From an uncultured Castellaniella sp. (lineage in GTDB: Bacteria; Pseudomonadota; Gammaproteobacteria; Burkholderiales; Burkholderiaceae_B): a DNA stretch of 64,000 nt. Both the position numbers and the translations under genes were made by a program. Below, one piece after another: positions 52,910-61,121 of the stretch; the first letter of the stretch is position 1, and every line of letters begins with the position of its first letter. Location: NCBI RefSeq assembly GCF_937988725.1, contig NZ_CALKHS010000010.1, positions 806,001 to 870,000 on the forward strand. Reading direction: 5' to 3'. The notes below the pieces were generated by a model, which was not told the DNA's origin, searched no databases, and was given only the letters and a program-made list of their open reading frames with translations.

Positions 52910-54362
52910 TTCCGCCCTGGACAGCGCCGGCGCACGCTGGCGCGCCCAGATGGAGACCTGCGAGCAGCGGATCGAAGCCCGCCAGCCCACGCGCCGCCAG
53001 GGCCGCGTCACTCGGGCCACCGGCCTGGTCCTGGAGGCCACCGGCCTGCAATTGCCGGTCGGCGCCGCCTGCCAGGTGCAGGTATCGCCGGGACGCGACC
53101 TGTGGGCCGACGCCGAAGTCGTCGGCTTCCACGCCGACACGCTGTACCTGATGCCGCAAAGCGACATCACGGGCCTGCCTCCCGGCGCGCGCGTGGTGCC
53201 CGCGGAAACCCTGCTGCTGGACCCCGTTCCCCTGCCCGTCGCGCCGCGCGTCGATTTCGCACCCCCCGTCGGCGCGGACCAGGCGCGCCACCTGCCCGTC
53301 GGCCAGGCCCTGCTGGGCCGGGTGCTGGACGGCGCCGGCCGGCCGCTGGATGGCAGGCCGCTGCCCACCGACCTGGACATGGCGCCCCTGGCGGCCACCC
53401 AGATCAACCCCCTGACCCGCGCCCCGGTCGATACCGTGCTGGACGTGGGCGTGCGCGCCATCAACGGTCTGCTGACCGTGGGCCGGGGCCAGCGCATGGG
53501 GCTCTTCGCGGGCTCGGGCGTCGGGAAAAGCGTGCTGCTGGGGATGATGGCCCGATACACCCGGGCCGACGTGATCGTGGTCGGCCTGATCGGCGAGCGC
53601 GGACGCGAGGTCAAGGAATTCATCGAACTGAACCTGGGCGCCGACGGCCTGGCCCGCTCGGTCGTGGTCGCGGCCCCGGCCGACGTCTCGCCCCTGCTGC
53701 GCCTGCAGGGCGCGGTCTACGCCACGCGGCTGGCCGAGTTCTTCCGCGACCAGGGCAAGCACGTGCTGCTGATCATGGACTCGCTCACGCGCTATGCCAT
53801 GGCGCAGCGCGAAATCGCCCTGGCCATCGGCGAACCCCCCGCCACCAAGGGCTACCCGCCCTCCGTCTTCGCCAAGCTGCCCGCCCTGGTCGAACGGGCC
53901 GGCAACGGGGCGCCGCAAGGCGACCACCCCGCCGGCTCCATCACCGCGTTCTACACGGTGCTGACCGAGGGCGACGACCAGCAGGATCCAATCGCGGACT
54001 CCGCACGCGCCATCCTGGACGGCCACATCGTGCTATCGCGCACCCTGGCGGAATCCGGCCACTACCCGGCCATCGACATCGAGGCATCGATCTCCCGGGT
54101 CATGTCGGCCATCGTGCCGGCCAGCCAGTTCCGCTGCGTCCATCAGTTCAAGCGCATGGTGTCCCGCTACCAGCGCAACCGCGACCTGATCGCGGTGGGG
54201 GCCTATACTGCGGGAAACGACCCGGAAATCGACCAGGCCATCGAGCGCTATCCCTGGCTCGAAGGCTATCTGCAGCAGGGTATCGACGTGCAAGTGGACT
54301 ACCCGGCCGCCGTCGCCGCCCTGGCCGGCGTCCTGGGACAGGAGATCTCCCATGAATCCTGA
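52896..54362 (+). CDS. fliI: Flagellum-specific ATPase FliI
   Basis: 488 residues, hexameric ATPase of the export apparatus. P-loop FAGSGVGKSVLLG, GLIGERGREVKEFIE, Walker B-type VLLIMDSLTRYAMAQREIALAIGEPPATKGYPPSVFAKLP and YPAIDIEASISRVM. The N-terminal about 30 residues precede the family core. Overlaps fliH and fliJ by 14 and 11 bp. Confidence 0.97.
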   Translation: MTAADSALDSAGARWRAQMETCEQRIEARQPTRRQGRVTRATGLVLEATGLQLPVGAACQVQVSPGRDLWADAEVVGFHADTLYLMPQSDITGLPPGARVVPAETLLLDPVPLPVAPRVDFAPPVGADQARHLPVGQALLGRVLDGAGRPLDGRPLPTDLDMAPLAATQINPLTRAPVDTVLDVGVRAINGLLTVGRGQRMGLFAGSGVGKSVLLGMMARYTRADVIVVGLIGERGREVKEFIELNLGADGLARSVVVAAPADVSPLLRLQGAVYATRLAEFFRDQGKHVLLIMDSLTRYAMAQREIALAIGEPPATKGYPPSVFAKLPALVERAGNGAPQGDHPAGSITAFYTVLTEGDDQQDPIADSARAILDGHIVLSRTLAESGHYPAIDIEASISRVMSAIVPASQFRCVHQFKRMVSRYQRNRDLIAVGAYTAGNDPEIDQAIERYPWLEGYLQQGIDVQVDYPAAVAALAGVLGQEISHES

Positions 54363-54801
54363 AACTCCGCTCGACGTCCTGATCAACCTGACTCAGGACA
54401 AGCTGGACGAGGCCGGACGCGCGCTGGCGGAACTCGGCACCCAGCGCCGGGAAGCCCAGGGGCAGCTCAACACCCTGGACGGCTACCGCAGCGATTACAC
54501 CCAGCGCCTGCAGAACACCACCGAGGGCGGTGTAACGGCCTCGAATTACCACAACTTTAGGCACTTTATTGCCACATTGGACGAGGCCATTTCCCAGCAA
54601 AATAGAATCCTCGCCCAGATCGACACGCGAATCGCCGCGGGACGCCAGCAGTGGCATGACGAAAAGCGTCGCCTGAACTCGTATGAAACCCTGAAGGCCC
54701 GCCAGCTCAGCCAGCTCCAAGCTCGCGAACAACGTCGCGAACAGCGCGCCAGCGACGAAGCCGCTGCCGGTCTGTACCGACGTTTGCGACAGTCTCACTG
54801 A
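54352..54801 (+). CDS. fliJ: Flagellar export chaperone FliJ
   Basis: 149 residues, almost entirely coiled coil (two helices with QQNRILAQIDTRIAAGRQQWHDEKRRLNSYETL near the turn). FliJ acts as the stalk of the FliI hexamer and an escort chaperone. 14 bp before fliK. Identification rests on position, length and coiled-coil character with the QLSQLQAREQRREQR end. Confidence 0.9.
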   Translation: MNPETPLDVLINLTQDKLDEAGRALAELGTQRREAQGQLNTLDGYRSDYTQRLQNTTEGGVTASNYHNFRHFIATLDEAISQQNRILAQIDTRIAAGRQQWHDEKRRLNSYETLKARQLSQLQAREQRREQRASDEAAAGLYRRLRQSH

Positions 54802-54814
54802 ATCCGCCCAAGCC

Positions 54815-56035
54815 ATGAACATGCCCGTTCTTCCTGCCGCCCACGCCAGCCAGCCGCCCGCCGACACTCCGGCGCGCGCGGCGGATGCGGGGGCGGCCCG
54901 GGACACTCCCGCATTTTCGAACGTGCTCTCCAGCCAGCGCGGCGCGGCGGCGGGCGACAAGGCTGCGGCCGCGCCCTCGACGGGCCGCGCCGATCCCGCG
55001 CGCGCCAACGCTGGCAAGAAGCAGGACCCGCTCGGCCCGGACGAAACCCTGGCCCTGATCCTGGACAGCACCGCCCTGCCGCTGATGCAGCCCGCGATCC
55101 AGACACCGGCCGCCCTGCGGCACCAGACCGGCGCGGCCCGGCACGGCGTCGATGCCGCGGCCGGCGCGGCGGCTTCCTCGAAGCGCGTGTCCGATGCCGC
55201 GCCCCTGCCTACGCGCGCCGACGCTCCGGCGGATCCCGCCGCCGACGCCGCTCCGGCATCCCGCTCCGCCCGCGCAAACCTCGGGCAGGCGATTTCCGCC
55301 GCCGGCGCGCAGACACGGCCCCAGGCCGCCGAATCCGAAGCTCCCTCGGCCCATCGCCCCGCTGGCAGCCGCGCAGGCGCCCTGCCGCCGGCCGCCGCCG
55401 ACGGCAAAACCCCGGCGGCGACGCCTCTTGCCGCCGCCCTCGGCGCCGCTGTCCGACCGCAGGCCGCGCCCGTGTCCGCCGCGCAGGACATGTCGGCAGC
55501 CGCGCAGGCCGCTCCGCTGGGCGCCACCCTGCTGCCCGCAGCTTCCGGCCCCGCAGCCCAGGCGCCGGTCCAGCTGGCCGTGCCCACGCCGCTCGGCAGT
55601 CCCCAATGGCCCCAGGATTTCAGCCGCCAGGTGCTGAGCCTCACCCAATCGGGCGCGGCGGCCGGGCATACCGTCACGATGCACGTCAACCCGCCGGAAC
55701 TGGGTCCGATCCACATCACCCTGCACCTGGGCGACGCGCTGGCCCAGGCCTCTTTCGTCTCGCCGCACGCCAATGTCCGGCAGGCGCTGGAAAACGCGCT
55801 GCCTCACCTGGAACAGCAACTGGCCCAGGCCGGACTGTCGCTGGGCCAGGCCAACGTCAGCGACCAGCAGCCCGGCCAGCAGCAGTTCGGCCAGGCGCCC
55901 CAGGGCTCGGCATCCCCGGACGGCTCGGCCTTCAGCCTGGATGGCGGCGCCACGGTGGCGAACAGCGCGGCGGCTTCCGCATCCACCCCCCGTCCGGTCA
56001 GCCGCCCGGACGCCCTGGTGGATACCTTTGTGTGA
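54815..56035 (+). CDS. fliK: Flagellar hook-length control protein FliK
   Basis: 406 residues. Residues 1 to about 260 are Ala/Pro-rich and disordered, as expected of the molecular ruler. The C-terminal domain (about 270-360) contains HTVTMHVNPPELGPIHITLHLGDALAQASFVSPHANVRQALENALPHLEQQLAQAGLSLG, the diagnostic PPELGPI motif. It measures the hook and signals FlhB to change export specificity. Canonical copy; a shorter-conserved paralogue is at 47183-48493. Confidence 0.93.
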   Translation: MNMPVLPAAHASQPPADTPARAADAGAARDTPAFSNVLSSQRGAAAGDKAAAAPSTGRADPARANAGKKQDPLGPDETLALILDSTALPLMQPAIQTPAALRHQTGAARHGVDAAAGAAASSKRVSDAAPLPTRADAPADPAADAAPASRSARANLGQAISAAGAQTRPQAAESEAPSAHRPAGSRAGALPPAAADGKTPAATPLAAALGAAVRPQAAPVSAAQDMSAAAQAAPLGATLLPAASGPAAQAPVQLAVPTPLGSPQWPQDFSRQVLSLTQSGAAAGHTVTMHVNPPELGPIHITLHLGDALAQASFVSPHANVRQALENALPHLEQQLAQAGLSLGQANVSDQQPGQQQFGQAPQGSASPDGSAFSLDGGATVANSAAASASTPRPVSRPDALVDTFV

Positions 56036-56042
56036 AATCCTT

Positions 56043-56073
56043 TTGTTACACCGGGCGACCCAGGCATTACAAT
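56043..56073 (+). promoter_or_regulatory. Possible promoter of fliL-fliR
   Basis: TTGTTA at 56043-56048 and TACAAT at 56068-56073, 19-bp spacer, 39 bp before fliL. The spacer is long. It would make fliLMNOPQR a separate unit from fliFGHIJK. Confidence 0.35.
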
Positions 56074-56111
56074 GCAGCCTCCCGATCCCTGTGACACATT
56101 GAACCGGAACC

Positions 56112-56576
56112 ATGCTCAGGCTACTTAAATTCATCCTTCTGCTCATCGTCATCATCGGCGCCTCCATCGGCGGCACGATGCTGTTCCTGAACAGAACCGG
56201 CATGTCCAGCCCCGCCCCCGCCGGGCAGGCCGCCGCCCCTGCGGCGCCGCCCGTCATTCCGGCCCCCATCTTCGCAGAGCTCGAACCTTTCACCGTCACG
56301 CTGTATGGTGAAACCCGCAACCGCATCCTGTACACCGCGATCACCCTGCGCCTGGCCGACGACGCCTCGCGCAAGCAGATCCAGGACTACATGCCCGAAG
56401 TCCGCGACCGCATCCTGAAGGTCCTGTCCGCTCAGGAACTCGCCAAGATCCAGACGCCCGACGGTCGCCAGGCGCTCAGCGGCGCCATCAAGGCCGAGCT
56501 TTCCCGCCCCTTCGCGGCGCAATTGCCCGGTCCCCAGTTGACCGACGTGCTGTTCACAGCCTTCGTGGTGCAGTAA
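56112..56576 (+). CDS. fliL: Flagellar basal body-associated protein FliL
   Basis: 154 residues with one N-terminal membrane helix (LLKFILLLIVIIGASIGGTMLFL), a Pro/Ala linker and a periplasmic FliL domain (ELEPFTVTLYG...LYTAITLRLAD...RDRILKVLSAQELAKIQTPDGRQAL). It supports stator function. The stop shares a base with fliM (TAATG). Confidence 0.93.
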   Translation: MLRLLKFILLLIVIIGASIGGTMLFLNRTGMSSPAPAGQAAAPAAPPVIPAPIFAELEPFTVTLYGETRNRILYTAITLRLADDASRKQIQDYMPEVRDRILKVLSAQELAKIQTPDGRQALSGAIKAELSRPFAAQLPGPQLTDVLFTAFVVQ

Positions 56577-57592
56577 TGCCTTACCAGAGCATGCTTTCCC
56601 AGGATGAAGTCGATGCCCTGCTGGCAGGGGTCACCGGCGAAGAATCCTCGGCGCCCGCTTCCGACGACACGCCGCAGGACGGCGTGCGACCCTACGACCT
56701 GGGGTCTCCAGACCGGGTCGTGCGCCATCGCATGCAGACGCTGGAACTGATCAACGAACGGTTCGCGCGGCGCCTGCGGTCCATGTTCTTCGGCTTCATG
56801 CGCCGCAACGCGGACATCACGGTCAACGCCATCAAGATCCAGAAGTACTCGGACTTCGAGCGCAACCTGCCGGTCCCCAGCAACCTGAACATGGTCGCCA
56901 TGAAGCCGCTGCGCGGCACGAGCCTGTTCACCTTCGACCCCAACCTGGTGTTTCTGGTCATCGACAGCCTGTTCGGCGGCCATGGCCGCTACAACACCCG
57001 GGTCGAGGGCCGCGACTTCACCAATACCGAACAGCGCATCATCCGCCGGCTGCTCAACCTGACGCTCGAATGCTACGGCCAGGCCTGGGACAACGTCTAT
57101 CCGATCGAATTCGAATACATGCGATCGGAAATGCACACCAAGTTCGCCAACATCGGTTCCGGCAACGACGTGGTGGTGCTGTCCACCTTCAACATCGAAC
57201 TCGGCGCCTCGGGCGGCAAGCTCAACGTCTGCCTGCCCTATTCCATGCTGGAGCCCATCCGCGACATCCTGACGCGTCCGCTGCAGGAATCGGCCGCCGA
57301 CTCCATCGACCAGCGCTGGACCCAGCAGCTCTCGCGCGAGGTTCGCAGCGCCGAGGTCGAACTCAGCGTCGAATTCGCCCGCATCGAAACGTCCATCGCC
57401 GAACTGCTGCACCTGTCCGTCGGCGACGTGCTGCCGGTCGACGTCCAACCCAATGTCACGGCCCGCGTCGGAGGCGTTCCTGTGCTGGATTGCAGCTACG
57501 GGACCTTCAACGGCCGTTATGCCCTGCGCGTCCACAAGATCCTGGCCACGCCCGGGGATTCCGACCAACTGCTAGCCCGCACACAGAAATGA
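56576..57592 (+). CDS. fliM: Flagellar motor switch protein FliM
   Basis: 338 residues. The N-terminal LSQDEVDALLAGV is the CheY-P binding segment; middle CheC-like domain (RIIRRLLNLTLECYGQAW) and C-terminal SpoA domain (LSVGDVLPVDVQPNVTARVGGVPVLDCSYG). One-base overlap with fliL and ATGA overlap with fliN. Carries the chemotactic reversal signal. Confidence 0.97.
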   Translation: MPYQSMLSQDEVDALLAGVTGEESSAPASDDTPQDGVRPYDLGSPDRVVRHRMQTLELINERFARRLRSMFFGFMRRNADITVNAIKIQKYSDFERNLPVPSNLNMVAMKPLRGTSLFTFDPNLVFLVIDSLFGGHGRYNTRVEGRDFTNTEQRIIRRLLNLTLECYGQAWDNVYPIEFEYMRSEMHTKFANIGSGNDVVVLSTFNIELGASGGKLNVCLPYSMLEPIRDILTRPLQESAADSIDQRWTQQLSREVRSAEVELSVEFARIETSIAELLHLSVGDVLPVDVQPNVTARVGGVPVLDCSYGTFNGRYALRVHKILATPGDSDQLLARTQK

Positions 57593-58143
57593 GCGACATC
57601 AAAGACGACGACACCCAGGATCCCAGCCGGACGGATCCCGCCCCGACCCCCAACCTGGAGGACGATTGGGCCGCAGCGCTGGCCGAACAGCAGCAGACGG
57701 CGCACGACCAGCCCACCCAGGCCGCCGGCCTGGGCGCCGAGGACGACTGGGCCGCCGCCCTGGCCGAGCAGACCGCCGCCGCGCCGACGGCCGCCGCCGC
57801 GCCGACGGCCGCCGCCGCGCAACCCGCGGCCGCGCAAGTCTTCCAGCCCCTGGTCGGACAGGCCGCCGATGCCGACAGCGACATCGACATGATCATGGAC
57901 ATCCCCGTCCAGCTGTCGGTCGAACTGGGCCGCACCCGCCTGACCATCAAGAACATCCTGCAACTGGGCCAGGGTTCGGTGGTCGAGCTCGACGGCCTGG
58001 CCGGAGAGCCCATGGACATCTACGTGAACGGCTACCTGATCGCCCAGGGCGAGGTCGTGGTCGTGGATGAAAAGTACGGCATCCGCGTCACGGACATCAT
58101 CACCCCTTCAGACCGGATCGCCCGGCTGAACAACCGCCGCTGA
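57589..58143 (+). CDS. fliN: Flagellar motor switch protein FliN with duplicated N-terminal motif
   Basis: 184 residues. The C-terminal SpoA domain (IMDIPVQLSVELGRTRLTIKNILQLGQGSVVELD...GEVVVVDEKYGIRVTDI) is canonical. The N-terminal about 95 residues are long for FliN and carry EDDWAAALAEQ twice, at about 24-34 and 51-61, followed by an Ala/Pro-rich linker. In FliN of enteric bacteria a single such DDLWADALNEQ segment is present. The two copies differ by four synonymous bases, so they are kept at protein level. Confidence 0.96.
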   Translation: MSDIKDDDTQDPSRTDPAPTPNLEDDWAAALAEQQQTAHDQPTQAAGLGAEDDWAAALAEQTAAAPTAAAAPTAAAAQPAAAQVFQPLVGQAADADSDIDMIMDIPVQLSVELGRTRLTIKNILQLGQGSVVELDGLAGEPMDIYVNGYLIAQGEVVVVDEKYGIRVTDIITPSDRIARLNNRR

Positions 58144-58149
58144 CCGCCG

Positions 58150-58467
58150 ATGGACCAGGCCCAGATCCTGCGCGTCATCCTGGCGCTGCTGTTCATCCTG
58201 GTCCTGCTGCTGGCGCTGGCCTGGATGGCCCGCCGGGGAGGCTGGATCCGCAGCCCGAACCGGGCCGCCAATCTGCGCGTGCTGGGCTCCCACAGCCTGG
58301 GGGCGCGCTGTTCCCTGACCGTCGTCCAGATCGACGACACCCGCCTGGTCCTCGGGGTGACGCCCCAGCAGGTCACGCTGCTGCACACCTTGCCGGCCGC
58401 GCCCGATGCGCCGGCCGAGCCGGCCAGCTTCGCCGAGTCGCTGAGCAAGACCCTGTCGAGATCCTGA
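58150..58467 (+). CDS. fliO: Flagellar biosynthetic protein FliO
   Basis: 105 residues, one N-terminal membrane helix (ILRVILALLFILVLLLALAWMARR) and the cytoplasmic FliO domain (LRVLGSHSLGARCSLTVVQIDDTRLVLGVTPQQVTLLHTLP). It helps assemble FliP into the export gate. One-base overlap with fliP. Confidence 0.92.
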   Translation: MDQAQILRVILALLFILVLLLALAWMARRGGWIRSPNRAANLRVLGSHSLGARCSLTVVQIDDTRLVLGVTPQQVTLLHTLPAAPDAPAEPASFAESLSKTLSRS

Positions 58468-59261
58468 TGTTCCGCCGGTTTTTCCGCACACACGCCCTTA
58501 CCCCCGCCGGCGCTCTGGCGTTGCGCGGCCTGTCGGCCGGCCTGCTGCTGCTGTTGATCTGGCCCGGCAGCACGCTGGCCCAGGCGACGCTGCCCGCGCT
58601 GACGGCCACGCCGGGCCCCAACGGCACGGAAACCTGGTCGCTCAGCGTGCAGACGCTGGTCATGCTGACCATGCTGTCCTTCCTGCCGGCGGCCCTGCTG
58701 ATGATGACCAGCTTCACCCGCATCATCATCGTGCTGGGGCTGCTGCGCAACGCCCTGGGCACCGGCGTGTCCCCTCCCAACACCATCCTGGTGGGGCTGG
58801 CCCTGTTCCTGACGTTCTTCACCATGTCGCCGGTGTTCGACCAGATCTACAGCCAGGCCTACCAGCCGCTGGCCAACGACCAGATCAGCTTCGAGCAGGC
58901 GCTTGACCGGGGCGCCCAGCCGCTCAAGACCTTCATGCTGCACCAGACCCGCGAGGCCGACCTCAGCATGTTCGCCGAGATGGCCAAGGTCGGGCCGCTG
59001 GACACCCCCGAAGCCACGCCGCTGCGGGTGCTGGTCCCGGCCTACGTCACCAGCGAACTGAAGACCGCGTTCCAGATCGGCTTCACGATTTTCATCCCCT
59101 TCCTGATCATCGACCTGGTGGTGGCCAGCCTGCTGATGGCCCTGGGGATGATGATGGTGCCGCCCGTCACCATTTCGCTGCCCTTCAAACTGATGCTGTT
59201 CGTGCTGGCCGACGGCTGGCATCTGCTGCTGGGCTCCCTGGCCCGCAGCTTCTACCAATAA
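58467..59261 (+). CDS. fliP: Flagellar biosynthetic protein FliP
   Basis: 264 residues, core of the export gate. Cleaved signal-like N-terminus (LRGLSAGLLLLLIWPGSTLAQ), then MLSFLPAALLMMTSFTRIIIVLGLLRNALGTG and IPFLIIDLVVASLLMALGMMMVPPVTISLPFKLMLFVLADGW, both diagnostic. Translation is coupled to fliO by TGATG. Confidence 0.97.
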   Translation: MFRRFFRTHALTPAGALALRGLSAGLLLLLIWPGSTLAQATLPALTATPGPNGTETWSLSVQTLVMLTMLSFLPAALLMMTSFTRIIIVLGLLRNALGTGVSPPNTILVGLALFLTFFTMSPVFDQIYSQAYQPLANDQISFEQALDRGAQPLKTFMLHQTREADLSMFAEMAKVGPLDTPEATPLRVLVPAYVTSELKTAFQIGFTIFIPFLIIDLVVASLLMALGMMMVPPVTISLPFKLMLFVLADGWHLLLGSLARSFYQ

Positions 59262-59273
59262 GGGGGTATTCCC

Positions 59274-59543
59274 ATGACACCGGAAGCCGTCATGTCCATG
59301 ACCTACCAGGCCCTGCGGGTGGCCCTGGTGATGGCCGGTCCCCTGCTGCTGGTGACGCTGCTGGTCGGCCTGCTGATCAGCATCTTCCAGGCCGCCACGC
59401 AGATCAATGAAATGACGCTGTCATTCATTCCCAAGCTGCTGGCCGTGGGGGCGGCGCTGGTCCTGCTGGGGCCGTGGCTGATCACCACGATGGTCGATTA
59501 CATCCGCACCCTGCTGGACTCCATCCCCGGCCTGGCCAGCTGA
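59274..59543 (+). CDS. fliQ: Flagellar biosynthetic protein FliQ
   Basis: 89 residues, two membrane helices (ALRVALVMAGPLLLVTLLVGLLISIFQAATQINEMTLSFIPK and LVLLGPWLITTMVDY). Export gate subunit between FliP and FliR. AGGGGG lies before the ATG. Confidence 0.96.
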   Translation: MTPEAVMSMTYQALRVALVMAGPLLLVTLLVGLLISIFQAATQINEMTLSFIPKLLAVGAALVLLGPWLITTMVDYIRTLLDSIPGLAS

Positions 59544-59552
59544 CCGCGATCC

Positions 59553-60338
59553 ATGATCGATTTCCAGATCGACCAGCTCTACGCCTGGATCAGCGGCCTG
59601 CTATGGCCGCTGTTTCGCATCGCGGGGTTGGTGGCCCTGGCGCCCATCCTGGGCGAATCCTCCGTCCCGGCGCGGGTGAAGATCGGCCTGTCCGTGGTCC
59701 TCACCATCGTCGTGTCGCCCCTGATCGGTCCGGTGCCCGCCATCGCGCCGGCATCCTACGCGGGCCTGCTGATCGCGGCGCAGCAGGTGCTGATCGGCAT
59801 GACGCTGGGCCTGTGCATGCGGCTGATCTTCACCGCCACCATGATGGCCGGGGAATTCGTCGGCCTGCCCATGGGGCTGGCCTTCGCATCCTTCTTCGAT
59901 CCCGCCACGGGCGCCAATACGGCGGTGCTGTCCCGCCTGATCAACCTGGTCGCCATGCTGATGTTCCTGGCGGTCAACGGTCACCTGCTGATGATCGACG
60001 GCCTGATGCGCACCTTCGACCTGTTCCCCATCGGCGCCCCGCTGCACCCCGAGGGCTGGAGCGCCCTGCTGGACTGGAGCGCCCAGATCTGGATATCCGG
60101 CATGCTGCTGGCCCTGCCCATCATCATCGTGCTGCTGACCATCAACCTGTCGCTGGGCATCCTGAACCGCACGGCGCAGCAGCTGTCGGTCTTCGCCGTG
60201 GGCTTTCCGATCTCGCTGACGACGGGCCTGATCATGCTGGCCATCGTCATCCCCCAGAGCAGCGATTTCCTGACCCGGCTGTTCGAGGACGGCTACCAGG
60301 CCATGGCGCGGATCGCCCGCAGCCTGGCCGGCCTGTAG
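59553..60338 (+). CDS. fliR: Flagellar biosynthetic protein FliR
   Basis: 261 residues, about six membrane helices. ILGESSVPARVKIGLSVVLTIVVSPL, GLCMRLIFTATMMAGEFVGLPMGLAFASFFDP and LNRTAQQLSVFAVGFPISLTTGLIML are FliR signatures. Last gene of the fliL-fliR unit; converges on the lipoprotein gene with 70 bp between and no clear terminator. flhB and flhA are not in the window. Confidence 0.96.
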   Translation: MIDFQIDQLYAWISGLLWPLFRIAGLVALAPILGESSVPARVKIGLSVVLTIVVSPLIGPVPAIAPASYAGLLIAAQQVLIGMTLGLCMRLIFTATMMAGEFVGLPMGLAFASFFDPATGANTAVLSRLINLVAMLMFLAVNGHLLMIDGLMRTFDLFPIGAPLHPEGWSALLDWSAQIWISGMLLALPIIIVLLTINLSLGILNRTAQQLSVFAVGFPISLTTGLIMLAIVIPQSSDFLTRLFEDGYQAMARIARSLAGL

Positions 60339-60408
60339 GCGGCATCGGGCCCGCAGGTCGAGCCGGAAACCCGCAGGCCGCGCCCGGATCGAGGATCACC
60401 CAGGGCTT

Positions 60409-61044
60409 TCAGCGTTTCGACGGCAAGGGATAAGTGACGCCCGGCAGGATCGTGGACCCTGCGGGCAGGAGCGGCTGCCGAGTCGCGGCGTCGGCGGCAG
60501 GCGCGGTCCGGCTGGCTGGCAAAGGCGGAGGCGGCGGCACGGGGATCGGGCCGGCGGCCGAGGATGCCGCCTGAGCGGCCGCGTCGCCGTTGCCGGGAAT
60601 CATGATCATGCCTTCATCGGCGGCTGGCGCCTGGGCGGAGGCCGGAACCGTCGCAGGCGCGGACGCCGCGGCCTTGGCGCGCCGCCGGGCCGCTTCGCGG
60701 TCGGCCTCGGCGGCGGTCCTCGGGTGACGCAGCACAGGCACGTTGATGCTGTTTTCCATGCGCTGGAAGGTGCCGTCGGGCCCGAAGCGCAGCCAGACTT
60801 CCTGGCGCGCGTAAAAGGCGTCGGTGGCCACCGTGCCCTTGTAGGCCCAGCGGGCCAGCAGGCTGTCGCCCTGCTGCCAGGTGTCGGTCGGCTGGGCGCC
60901 CAGATCCTCGGATGCCTGGGCCAGCGTGGTGCGCCCCACCACGATGCGATCCAGTCCTGCCGTATTCAGGCCATTGCCGCTGAAGGCGCAGCCGGCCAGC
61001 AGGACGGCCGCCGCCAGCGATGCGGCCAGGCGCGGACGGCGCAT
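60409..61044 (-). CDS. Lipoprotein with BamE/SmpA-like domain
   Basis: 211 residues. Lipobox LLAGC near residue 20 after a short hydrophobic segment. Residues 30 to about 105 (LDRIVVGRTTLAQASEDLGAQPTDTWQQGDSLLARWAYKG...EVWLRFGPDGTFQRMEN) follow the BamE/OmlA pattern, in which a lipoprotein helps the outer-membrane assembly machine. The C-terminal half is Ala/Pro-rich and probably disordered, unlike BamE itself. ATG 61044 is chosen for the signal peptide. Not an evident flagellar gene, although it sits beside them. Confidence 0.75.
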   Translation of the reverse strand: MRRPRLAASLAAAVLLAGCAFSGNGLNTAGLDRIVVGRTTLAQASEDLGAQPTDTWQQGDSLLARWAYKGTVATDAFYARQEVWLRFGPDGTFQRMENSINVPVLRHPRTAAEADREAARRRAKAAASAPATVPASAQAPAADEGMIMIPGNGDAAAQAASSAAGPIPVPPPPPLPASRTAPAADAATRQPLLPAGSTILPGVTYPLPSKR

Positions 61045-61121
61045 GGTCGCATCGCCAGCGGGGACGGCCGCCGCCCTGCCCAAGCGCGCCCCGGCGCGTC
61101 CTTGCCCATGATGATCCATGT

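Noticed and set aside
57775..57840. Possible frameshift in the Ala/Pro-rich linker of fliN
   Set aside because: The GCC-rich repeat looks slippery, but the frame continues correctly into the conserved SpoA domain.
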